Made by a program: the position numbers and the translations under genes
Part shown: piece after piece, positions 1-7,617 of the stretch
Position numbering within the stretch: the stretch's first letter is position 1
How the letters are laid out: each line of letters starts with the position of its first letter
DNA from: Salinimicrobium sp049680855
Lineage (GTDB): Bacteria; Bacteroidota; Bacteroidia; Flavobacteriales; Flavobacteriaceae
Direction of reading: 5' to 3'
Assembly (NCBI RefSeq): GCF_049680855.1
Contig: NZ_JBMPGS010000002.1
Location: 992,001 to 1,056,000 of the forward strand
DNA length: 64,000 nt
The notes under the pieces: model-generated
What the model saw: the letters and a program-made list of their open reading frames with translations, nothing else
What the model was told of the DNA's origin: nothing
Database searches by the model: none

Positions 1-845
1 CAGGCGAGCCGGGAAGCCGCGGTCATGAATACCAGGATGCGATCACCTATGCCGAATGGGGAATCGATTACCTTAAATATGACTGGTGCAGCACAGGAAC
101 GCAAAATGCTCCTGCCTCCTACAGCACCATGAGAGATGCACTCTATGAGGCCGGAAGGCCGGTTCTTTTCGCCATTTGCGAATGGGGAGACAACCAGCCC
201 TGGGAGTGGGCGCAAGACGTGGGGCACATGTGGAGAACTACGGGCGACATTTACAACTGCTGGGATTGTGAAGAAGATCATGGTGACTGGTCTTCCTGGG
301 GCGTGCTCAGGATTCTCGATATGCAGGACGGACTTAGAAAATATGCCGGTCCCGGCCACTGGAACGATCCAGATATGATGGAAGTAGGCAATGGAATGAG
401 CCAAAGCGAAGACCGCGCTCATTTCACCATGTGGAGCATGCTGGCAGCTCCTCTTATCGCCGGAAATGACATTCGCAACATGACTCCTGAAACCATAGAG
501 ATCCTAACCCATGAAAAAATGATTGCAATTAATCAGGATCCGCTTGGTGTGCAGGCATGGAAATATGAGGAAAACGACGGACTCGAAACCTGGTTTAAAC
601 CTCTGGAAAATGGAGACTGGGCAGTGACTTTTTTAAATCGTGCCGATGAAGCCCGAAAGGTGAACTTCAACTGGAAAGAGAAAGTTGTTGAAGATCCGGA
701 TTTTGATTATTCGGTTGATTTTTCTGAAACTACTTATACGGTTGAAGATATCTGGAATGATAAAAAGCTAAAGAACACCAATAAAGCCTTGAAAGCCGAA
801 GTTGCGCCGCACGACGTGCTTACGCTGCGACTCAGCAGGATATAA
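1..845 (+). CDS. GH27 alpha-galactosidase, 5'-truncated by the window edge
   Basis: The open frame begins at base 3 and runs to a stop at 843-845, so only the C-terminal part of the enzyme (about 280 residues) is present. The family removes terminal alpha-galactosyl groups, for example from galactomannan side chains or raffinose-type sugars. Visible hallmarks are the strand GIDYLKYDWC, whose Asp is the expected nucleophile, then CEWG, then WRTTGD, whose Asp is the expected acid/base, and WNDPDMMEVGN. A C-terminal beta-sandwich follows, including WKYEENDGLETWFKPL. An ATG at 129 lies downstream of the nucleophile and is internal, not the start. The neighbours are other glycan enzymes and a hairpin terminator follows directly. 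The family call is secure; the substrate is inferred. Confidence 0.93.
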   Translation, partial: GEPGSRGHEYQDAITYAEWGIDYLKYDWCSTGTQNAPASYSTMRDALYEAGRPVLFAICEWGDNQPWEWAQDVGHMWRTTGDIYNCWDCEEDHGDWSSWGVLRILDMQDGLRKYAGPGHWNDPDMMEVGNGMSQSEDRAHFTMWSMLAAPLIAGNDIRNMTPETIEILTHEKMIAINQDPLGVQAWKYEENDGLETWFKPLENGDWAVTFLNRADEARKVNFNWKEKVVEDPDFDYSVDFSETTYTVEDIWNDKKLKNTNKALKAEVAPHDVLTLRLSRI

Positions 846-865
846 TTCCAAACTTATTAATTACT

Positions 866-900
866 AAGGTTCCAAAAATGACATTTTTGGAACCTTTTCT
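866..900 (+). terminator. Intrinsic terminator after the alpha-galactosidase gene
   Basis: A perfect inverted repeat has 15-base arms at 866-880 and 882-896 with a single central base, followed by a T run. The centre of the hairpin is also the 17-bp palindrome CAAAAATGACATTTTTG, which recurs elsewhere in the window. The next gene lies on the opposite strand, so the hairpin may stop transcription in both directions. Confidence 0.75.
873..889. repeat. Recurring palindrome CAAAAATGNCATTTTTG, copy 1
   Basis: This is an exact 17-bp dyad with a central A. A degenerate relative sits close by at about 936-957 (GAATGCCATTTTTGG). Matching or near-matching copies occur at 47944, 52452 and 57892, all between genes. 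Here the dyad forms the core of a longer hairpin, so a terminator role explains this copy best. Whether it is also a protein-binding site is unknown. Confidence 0.6.
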
Positions 901-991
901 ATTTCAGAACGAATCATACCTCTGAAAAAAAAGTTTCTAAAGAATGCCATTTTTGGATATCCGGAAATAAATTGTTTTCAGAAGAATACTC

Positions 992-2353
992 CTAAACCTC
1001 ATTTTTCCGTCGTTCCAGTTCCTTCAGGATATTTTCAAGCGCCCTGAAATTGTGATAAGCAGCTTTCCAGATATGCCCCTTTAAGTTATTTTTTGCTTCA
1101 GGAGTTTCATCCAGCGCCCATTCGTACCAGCCGCCGTTCTCACTGTCTATAAGGTATGTTTGCGTGTAATCCCAAAGTCGGTCAAAATAATAGCGATAAT
1201 TCATTTCATCTTCAGGAAAGTACCGGTCCATAATTAGGAGTGTGTTAAGCCCTTCGGCCTGCGCCCACCAGTTCTTCTTGCTGTTCAGAATATCAATTTC
1301 CTTGTTCCCGGGAAAATAATATCCGCCGTCATAAAAGCCACCGGTTTCTTCATCCCATCCGTTTTGAAGCGAGTGGTCCACCATTTTCTTTCCAATTTCA
1401 AGTGTGGTACTGTCATTTTCCAGCTCCAGCGCATGAGAAGCTTCCAGCACGAGATATGCCGTCTCCACATCATGACCAAAGGAAACATGGTCCAGGTAAT
1501 AATGCTTTTCCACCTCTTCGCGTGACTTGTTTTTAAAGCTCACAGGCGTCCAGTCGGGTTTAAAAAAGAGGTTCATATAGCCTTTTTCGGTAGTGATAGT
1601 ATCTCGCACCAGCATCAGCATTTCCTCCAGTCGCTCGCGTAACAAATCATTTGGCCATACTTGATACAGCGTGGTAAAAGCCTCCAGAAGATGGATAGAG
1701 CTGTTTTGGTCTTTATAACCAACATCAGATGTTGACGGCCACTCTTTCGTTCTTTCTAAAACATTTCCTTGTACATCCATAATGTTGAAATAGCCTCTGT
1801 ATTCAGGGTCGTGAGCATGCTCTTCTAGCCAGCGAAAAGTTTTTTGCGCAAGTTCCAGTGCCTCCTCATCTCCCGAAGCCCCGTAATATTCGGCCAAACC
1901 ATAAATAGCAAAGGCATTGCCATAAGCCGTTTTTTCACCGCCTTTCTGCAGGATTGGTTCTCCCTGTTTGGTAACAAGATTATAAAATCCGCCGTTGGTT
2001 TCATCCCACATGTGCTGCTGAAGAAATTGAAAGCCATGTTCTGCATTTTCAAGGTACATTTCCTTTTCAGGATAAAGTTGGGAAGCCAGTGCATTGGTCC
2101 ACAGGTGACGTGCCTGGGTCACGATCATTTTTTCGTGATTTTCCCCTAACTGGAAATCATGCGTCACCTCACTGTAATAACCTCCATCTTCATTGTCTAT
2201 CACCAATGGATACCATTTATCCAGAAGCTGCTCTTTGGCCGCGGTTTGGATTTCTATGATCAATTTTTCATCTTCAGAAATATCAGGATCTTTTCCGCTG
2301 CCACAGGAAGACAAAATAAGGATCGAAAAAAGGCAAAAAATGGATGCTTTCAT
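992..2353 (-). CDS. Exported AGE-family epimerase (cellobiose/mannobiose 2-epimerase-like lipoprotein)
   Basis: The 453-residue protein has an (alpha/alpha)6-barrel of the N-acylglucosamine 2-epimerase superfamily. Residues matching the family's catalytic set are H221 (NSSIHLLEAF), H294 and E297 (SFGHDVE), the WW pair at 362-363 in KKNWWAQAEG, and H434 in KAAYHNFR. These resemble cellobiose 2-epimerases, which convert the reducing-end glucose of beta-1,4 disaccharides to mannose or the reverse. The N-terminus is a lipoprotein signal, a hydrophobic stretch ending LILSSC with Cys17, so the protein should be exported. That is unusual, since characterised cellobiose and mannobiose epimerases are cytoplasmic. 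It is transcribed away from the GH9 gene and towards the GH27 gene. The fold is secure and the substrate is inferred from neighbours. Confidence 0.85.
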   Translation of the reverse strand: MKASIFCLFSILILSSCGSGKDPDISEDEKLIIEIQTAAKEQLLDKWYPLVIDNEDGGYYSEVTHDFQLGENHEKMIVTQARHLWTNALASQLYPEKEMYLENAEHGFQFLQQHMWDETNGGFYNLVTKQGEPILQKGGEKTAYGNAFAIYGLAEYYGASGDEEALELAQKTFRWLEEHAHDPEYRGYFNIMDVQGNVLERTKEWPSTSDVGYKDQNSSIHLLEAFTTLYQVWPNDLLRERLEEMLMLVRDTITTEKGYMNLFFKPDWTPVSFKNKSREEVEKHYYLDHVSFGHDVETAYLVLEASHALELENDSTTLEIGKKMVDHSLQNGWDEETGGFYDGGYYFPGNKEIDILNSKKNWWAQAEGLNTLLIMDRYFPEDEMNYRYYFDRLWDYTQTYLIDSENGGWYEWALDETPEAKNNLKGHIWKAAYHNFRALENILKELERRKNEV

Positions 2354-2420
2354 AGAGGTGGTTTTTCTTTAGGAGAATAAAGATAAAAACTTAACCGAAT
2401 CCCCGACACCATTGAAAAAA

Positions 2421-2456
2421 TACTACTTGAAATCGACAAAAAAGTACTATTTCAAA
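2421..2456. promoter_or_regulatory. Candidate operator: two direct copies of TACTAYTTSAAA
   Basis: The divergent spacer between the epimerase and the GH9 gene holds TACTACTTGAAA at 2421-2432 and TACTATTTCAAA at 2445-2456. They match at 10 of 12 positions and their starts are 24 bases apart, so they would lie on roughly the same face of the helix. Position and spacing suit a regulator of the two divergent glycan genes. No regulator gene is in view, so this is a pattern-based guess. Confidence 0.35.
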
Positions 2457-2500
2457 AAGCAGGTTTAAGGTAGTTTTAAAGCTCCAAAAAGAGCATTTTT

Positions 2501-4975
2501 ATGAGCAAATATTTTCTACTCTTCATTGTCTTTTGCAGTACTGCCACTTTCGCGCAGGATTCTTTAGAAGTTTTCAAAATAAACAATCAGGAATATCTTG
2601 AACGACGTGGCGCAAATGTGATGCTGGCGCACGATTTTTATCCAGAAAGTCACCAGGGCGGCGTGGGAATTATCCAGAATGGCATTCGGGTCGCTACCAA
2701 TGGTGATCTACGGCTGGAACCTGCTCCCGGGCAGTGGCAACCCGTTCCAAAAGTCGGAAAAAGACAGGTTAACCGTGAGACGCAGGAAATAAGCGTACAA
2801 ATGAGCTACCCAGATCCTGCGAAGAACAGGACTGGCTTTAATCCCATCCTCTACCCCGATCTTGAAATGTCTTATACTCTGAAAGTCGTTCCGCAGGGAA
2901 AATCTTTCAGAATTATTGTAGACCTTGAGGAACCACTTCCTGAAGAATGGGTAGGAAAAGTGGGAATGAACATTGAATTTTTTCCCGGAATTCTCTTCGG
3001 AAAATCATATTACATGGACGATTCCTTCGGAATTTTCAACCTGCAGGCCAACGGCCCCGGCTTTTTTAACGAAGATGAAGAGTACCGTCTGGAACCAATG
3101 GCCACGGGTAGTGAACTGGTCATTGCCCCTGAAGACAAAAAACAAACCCTGAAAATAGAAAACCTTGGAAACAATGAATTGCAACTTCTGGACGGTCGCG
3201 CCATTCACAGCAACGGCTGGTTCATCGTTCGCTCCCTGGTGCCGGCCGGCACCACGAAAAATGCCATAGAATGGCTGGTTACGCCAAATGTCATAGAAGA
3301 TTACATGTATGATCCTGTTGTACAGGTTTCGCAAGTGGGATATCATCCTGCCCAGCAAAAGATCGCGGTTATAGAAACCGATAAAAACGACAATGATTTA
3401 CAACCGGCAAAGCTTTTCAGGATAAATAAAGACGGCGGAAAACAGGAAATCCTGAACCAGTCTCCGGAGGAATGGGGACAGTTTTTAAGATACAAATATT
3501 ATCAACTTGATTTCACGCAGGTGCAGGAGCCGGGAATGTACCAGGTACAGTATGAAGATTTTACCACTCGACCTTTCCACATAGCCGAAGATGTCTTCAA
3601 AAGGGACGTTTGGCAGCCTACTTTGGAATATTTTCTCCCGGTGCAAATGTGTCATATGCTGGTGAATGACCGTTACAAGATCTGGCACGGCCGCTGTCAT
3701 TTGGATGATGCCCGAATGGCACCAACGGACCTAAACCACTTCGACGGATATTTGCAGGGACCGGAAACTTTAACCACATATGCGCCCGGGGAACACGTAC
3801 CGGGATTGAACCAGGGAGCATGGCATGACGCCGGGGATTATGATATCAGGATCGAATCACAGGCCGCAACTATTCAGGGATTATCCCACATTTATGAACT
3901 TTTTGAGGTAGAATACGACAACACCAGCATAGACCAGAAAACAAAAACGGTGGACATCCTCCAGCCCGACGGGAAAGCCGACGTTTTACAGCAAATTGAG
4001 CACGGGGCTTTATCTATTGTGGGCGGATATAAATCCCTAGGAAGGTTTTACAGGGGAATCATTGTTCCGACCTTAGATCAGTATATACTTCTGGGCGATC
4101 CTGTAAATCATTCTGACGGAGTTCCTTTTTCTGAAACTGCAAATGAAAATATACTTATGGGACAGCCCGGTGCCCCTGATGATCGATGGGTTTTCACCGA
4201 AGAAAATGTTTCCAGAGAGCTAAATGCCGCTGCCGGACTTGCTGCCACTGCACGTGCTCTAAAAGATTTTAATCCGGGGCTGGCTGCGGACAGCCGGAAA
4301 ATTGCTGAAGAAATCTGGAATATTTCAGAAGCTGAAAATCCTTTGCAAAAAGTAAATCTTGCAGTAGAATTACTGCAAACCACAAAGGAGAAGAAATATG
4401 CAGACTTTCTAACTCAAAACAGAAAGTTAATTGCAGAAAATATAAATCAGACTGGCTGGCTTGTGGGAAGAGTTTTTCCACTTATAAAAGACAACAGGTT
4501 CAAAAAAGAGATTCGCGCTGCGGTCAAAGATTATTATCAGGAGATCCGGCAACAGGGCACAAAGACTCCTTACGGGGTTCCGTATGAACCCGATATTTGG
4601 GGTGCAGGCTGGGGTATTCAGAATTTTGGTGTGAAACAGTATTTCCTGCACACCGCTTATCCCGATATTTTTCCGAAGGAATACATGCTGCACGCAATGA
4701 ATTTCATATTGGGAGTACACCCGGGAGTGAACACCTCCTCATTTGCTTCGGGAGTTGGCTCGAGATCCCTTACCCAGGCTTATGGAATGAACCGCGGCGA
4801 CTTTTCTTTCACTCCGGGAGGAATTGGTTCTGGAACTGCACTGATACGTCCAGATTTTCCGGAGTTACTGGAATGGCCGTTCCTTTGGCAGCAAACAGAA
4901 TATGTACTTGGAGGCGGCACTACCGATTATCTTTTCCTTATTTTAGCGGCAGACCAATTGCTGAACCAAAAATAG
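2501..4975 (+). CDS. GH9 family glycoside hydrolase, secreted
   Basis: An 824-residue secreted enzyme with a signal peptide ending near CSTATFAQD. Residues 20 to about 270 form an N-terminal beta-rich region that I cannot assign. About 275-370 is the Ig-like domain typical of GH9 enzymes (QVSQVGYHP). The (alpha/alpha)6 catalytic domain runs from about 375 to the end. The GH9 pair of aspartates is visible as D443 and D446 in WHDAGDYD, and the likely proton donor is E800 in WQQTEYVLGG. The C-terminal region includes LGVHPGVNTSSFASGVG. GH9 enzymes hydrolyse beta-1,4-glucans, with some exo-acting relatives. The gene lies 26 bases before the GH30-like gene, so they are probably co-transcribed. It is longer than a minimal GH9 enzyme because of the extra N-terminal region. 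Confidence 0.9.
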   Translation: MSKYFLLFIVFCSTATFAQDSLEVFKINNQEYLERRGANVMLAHDFYPESHQGGVGIIQNGIRVATNGDLRLEPAPGQWQPVPKVGKRQVNRETQEISVQMSYPDPAKNRTGFNPILYPDLEMSYTLKVVPQGKSFRIIVDLEEPLPEEWVGKVGMNIEFFPGILFGKSYYMDDSFGIFNLQANGPGFFNEDEEYRLEPMATGSELVIAPEDKKQTLKIENLGNNELQLLDGRAIHSNGWFIVRSLVPAGTTKNAIEWLVTPNVIEDYMYDPVVQVSQVGYHPAQQKIAVIETDKNDNDLQPAKLFRINKDGGKQEILNQSPEEWGQFLRYKYYQLDFTQVQEPGMYQVQYEDFTTRPFHIAEDVFKRDVWQPTLEYFLPVQMCHMLVNDRYKIWHGRCHLDDARMAPTDLNHFDGYLQGPETLTTYAPGEHVPGLNQGAWHDAGDYDIRIESQAATIQGLSHIYELFEVEYDNTSIDQKTKTVDILQPDGKADVLQQIEHGALSIVGGYKSLGRFYRGIIVPTLDQYILLGDPVNHSDGVPFSETANENILMGQPGAPDDRWVFTEENVSRELNAAAGLAATARALKDFNPGLAADSRKIAEEIWNISEAENPLQKVNLAVELLQTTKEKKYADFLTQNRKLIAENINQTGWLVGRVFPLIKDNRFKKEIRAAVKDYYQEIRQQGTKTPYGVPYEPDIWGAGWGIQNFGVKQYFLHTAYPDIFPKEYMLHAMNFILGVHPGVNTSSFASGVGSRSLTQAYGMNRGDFSFTPGGIGSGTALIRPDFPELLEWPFLWQQTEYVLGGGTTDYLFLILAADQLLNQK

Positions 4976-5001
4976 AATAACCTTCCAAAACAATAATAAC
5001 A

Positions 5002-6978
5002 ATGAAGTTAAAGACTAAAGACAATCCATTAAAAACCCTCATAGTAATCTCCTCTTTGCTCTTATTTTTACTGGGGTCTCAAAAAGGGCATTCCCAGGCC
5101 GAATTTACAACCTGGGGAAATATGACCGGAATTCGTGTGGATAACCAACTCATGGAATTTAATACCAGTCTCGCCATTGAAAACCAGTTTGGCGACATTT
5201 GGCGCACCAGAAAAGAAGGCCAGGAAATGGATTTTACCCGAAATGCAAAAACTAAGGTTTTCACCTATTCCATGAGAGATATTGAGTGGTCTCAGTCCAT
5301 TGAAACCCTTGGAAAAGGAAAAGCAGAGGTGGAAGTTACTTTTAGATCACCAAAAGACACTCTTATAAATGGCGCCTACTTTAGTATGGAACTTCCGGAG
5401 GAATTTGGCCCGGAAACGAAGTTCAGGTTTATTAGTCAGCCAAGTCTTGGGTTGAATGATATTAAAACCTCTTCTTCAAAAGCCAATTTTAAAGCCCCGG
5501 CACAAGGCGTGACAATCCAGGCACCTAAACGACAGTTGAATATTACATTTCAGAAGCCTACAGAGGTGATGATCATTAAGAATGATTCAGGAAATGCAAT
5601 TCGCTTGAACTTTGTACTGGCTTCAGGTGAAGTTGAGGAAGACCAGCTTTACCGAAACACCTTTGTAATTTCAGCTTCAGGAGAAATTGATAAGTCCCCG
5701 ATAAGCCTGGAGGTATTTCCTGATCAGGAAGGAAAAATTTTTGACGGAATTGGTGGAAACTTCAGACTTCAGAATCCGAAGACCGATCCGCAGGTCATTG
5801 ACTATAGCCTTGAAAATTTAAATGTTACCTGGTCAAGGGTTGAAATGCCTTGGCTGCAATGGCATGAAGAAGAGAATGAGGATCCTGCTGCAGAAGCGAA
5901 ACGAGGTAAACTTCATCCAAAGGTAAAAGCTGCCATGGAAATGGCTCAGCGCCTGGACCAGCAGGGAATTCCGGTAATGCTTGCGGCATGGTTCCCGCCG
6001 GACTGGGCCATTATTGGAGAAAAATTCCGCGGAAAACGTCCTGACGGAACCATGGGAAATCTACTGGACCTCAGCAAAAAAGATAAAATATACAGATCTA
6101 TCACTTCTTACATAAAATACATGGAAGAAGAATATGGGGTGGAAACAGTGCTGTTCTCCTTCAACGAATCTGACCTGGGGATCGATGTGCGTCAAACTGC
6201 CGAAGAACATAATCAGCTTATAAAGGAACTAGGGGCTATGTTTAGAGCGGAAGGTTTACAGACAGAGTTTCTCCTTGGTGACACTGCAGATCTCAATGGC
6301 TGGGAATTCACTACCCCTGCCTCTATCGACCCTGAAGCACAGCCTTATATTGGCGGGGTTTCTTTTCATTCCTGGAGAGGCTGGACAGATGAAAACCTCA
6401 TCAAATGGCTTGATATTGCAAACCGCGTAGGCGAGCCGCTCTTCGTGGGCGAAGGAAGCATAGATGCAGGAGCCTGGAGGTATCCTCAGATCTTTGAGGA
6501 GCCTACCTATGCCCTTGATGAAATCGACGTCTACCTAAAAATCATGAACATTGCGCAACCAAGGTCTATTTTGCAATGGCAATTAACAGCAGATTACTCT
6601 CCACTTTCAGGAGGTGGAATTTTTGGTAATGACCAAGACGAACTTTATCCAACACAGCGCTTTTACAACCTTCAGCAGCTGGGATCCACCCCAAAAGGGT
6701 TGAAAGCCCTGCCGGTGAAGACAGCTCAGGAGGATCTAACCGTGGCTGCTTTGGGAGATAAGGAAACAGGAGAATATGCCATTCATTTAGTAAATAAAGG
6801 GGCAACAAGAAAAGTCATGTTGAAAGGTCTTCCAAAAACGGTTCAGGAAATGGAAATTTTCATTACCAATAAGAACAGATCATTTGAAAAAACGGAAACA
6901 ATTAGTGTTCAAAATGGTAAAGCAGAATTCACACTTGAAGGAGCCGGCTTTACCTCTTTAATGACAGCCAAAAAGTAG
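5002..6978 (+). CDS. Clan GH-A glycoside hydrolase, GH30-like, secreted
   Basis: A 658-residue protein with an N-terminal signal sequence (about 1-32) and a beta-rich N-terminal region to about 235. A TIM-barrel opens with FDGIGGNFRL, resembling the start of GH30 barrels. The acid/base is probably E389 in FSFNESDLG and the nucleophile E484 in FVGEGSIDAG, each on the strand expected for clan GH-A. A C-terminal beta-sandwich (about 575-658) matches the all-beta domain that flanks the barrel in GH30. Family members cleave beta-glucosyl, beta-xylosyl or related bonds; the specificity here is open. It follows the GH9 gene and ends before a strong terminator, so it is the last gene of the glycan unit. 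Family assignment to GH30 rather than a related GH-A family is not certain. Confidence 0.75.
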   Translation: MKLKTKDNPLKTLIVISSLLLFLLGSQKGHSQAEFTTWGNMTGIRVDNQLMEFNTSLAIENQFGDIWRTRKEGQEMDFTRNAKTKVFTYSMRDIEWSQSIETLGKGKAEVEVTFRSPKDTLINGAYFSMELPEEFGPETKFRFISQPSLGLNDIKTSSSKANFKAPAQGVTIQAPKRQLNITFQKPTEVMIIKNDSGNAIRLNFVLASGEVEEDQLYRNTFVISASGEIDKSPISLEVFPDQEGKIFDGIGGNFRLQNPKTDPQVIDYSLENLNVTWSRVEMPWLQWHEEENEDPAAEAKRGKLHPKVKAAMEMAQRLDQQGIPVMLAAWFPPDWAIIGEKFRGKRPDGTMGNLLDLSKKDKIYRSITSYIKYMEEEYGVETVLFSFNESDLGIDVRQTAEEHNQLIKELGAMFRAEGLQTEFLLGDTADLNGWEFTTPASIDPEAQPYIGGVSFHSWRGWTDENLIKWLDIANRVGEPLFVGEGSIDAGAWRYPQIFEEPTYALDEIDVYLKIMNIAQPRSILQWQLTADYSPLSGGGIFGNDQDELYPTQRFYNLQQLGSTPKGLKALPVKTAQEDLTVAALGDKETGEYAIHLVNKGATRKVMLKGLPKTVQEMEIFITNKNRSFEKTETISVQNGKAEFTLEGAGFTSLMTAKK

Positions 6979-7000
6979 TTCCTTTCCCAATTTTATGAAG

Positions 7001-7029
7001 AGCGGCCATTTTATGGCCGCTTTTTTTTT
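7001..7029 (+). terminator. Intrinsic terminator after the GH30-like gene
   Basis: A 9-bp perfect stem (AGCGGCCAT at 7001-7009 with ATGGCCGCT at 7013-7021) has a 3-base loop and runs into nine T residues. It separates the glycan genes from the MarR/beta-oxidation operon. Confidence 0.9.
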
Positions 7030-7093
7030 GTAATTCATAAAAATTTAATTCCAAAATTGTTGATTTTTGCTATGCGTGCATAATAAAATTTCC

Positions 7094-7101
7094 TAACTTT
7101 G
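7094..7101 (+). promoter_or_regulatory. Candidate -7 element TAACTTTG before the MarR gene
   Basis: TAACTTTG matches the Bacteroidetes -7 consensus TAnnTTTG exactly. A TTG at 7067-7069 lies 24 bases upstream, slightly beyond the usual spacing. The element ends only 7 bases before the MarR ATG at 7109, so transcription would begin at or next to the start codon and the mRNA could be leaderless. Confidence 0.4.
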
Positions 7102-7108
7102 GATTCCT

Positions 7109-7573
7109 ATGAAAGATAAGACCATTGATTATGTGTTGCGTGCTACCTGGATTGCTGTAGCAAAAATGTATAATGAAGAAGCCAGCAAGGAAGGCAGCAC
7201 TATGGCCACAGGCTTTGCGCTGTTAAGCATAGATCCCGAAAGAGGTACTCCATCAACTTCCCTGGGCCCTAAGATGGGCATGGAAGCAACAAGTCTGTCC
7301 AGAACCTTAAAAACCATGGAAGAAAAGGGTCTTATCATTAGAAAAAAAAACCCTGAGGATGCCCGAAGTGTTCTTATTCATCTTACAGATTTTGGAAAAG
7401 AAATGCGAGATTACTCAAAAAAGGTGGTGCTTCAATTTGATGAGGCCGTAAAAAGAAAAGTTTCAGAAGAAGATCTTAATACCTTTATGAGGGTTGCAGA
7501 GAAAATCATGGATCTCATTTCTTCCCGAAAAATATATCAGGAAGAGGAGACTGTATTAAAACCTACAAAATAA
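7109..7573 (+). CDS. MarR-family transcriptional regulator
   Basis: A 154-residue winged-helix protein. The recognition-helix region reads MGMEATSLSRTLKTMEEKGL and the wing includes RKKNPEDARSVLIHLTDFG, both characteristic of MarR proteins. Such dimeric repressors sense small ligands. The gene sits 44 bases before fadN, so it very probably controls the downstream beta-oxidation genes in response to a fatty acid or acyl-CoA. That target is inferred from position only. A candidate promoter lies directly before it. Confidence 0.88.
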   Translation: MKDKTIDYVLRATWIAVAKMYNEEASKEGSTMATGFALLSIDPERGTPSTSLGPKMGMEATSLSRTLKTMEEKGLIIRKKNPEDARSVLIHLTDFGKEMRDYSKKVVLQFDEAVKRKVSEEDLNTFMRVAEKIMDLISSRKIYQEEETVLKPTK

Positions 7574-7617
7574 AATATTCAGAAGTAAAAACCTGATCAT
7601 CAAAAATCAACTAGACA

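Noticed and set aside
1844..2380. Plus-strand open frames opposite the epimerase gene
   Set aside because: They show no family motif or signal, while the minus-strand frame has an intact catalytic set.
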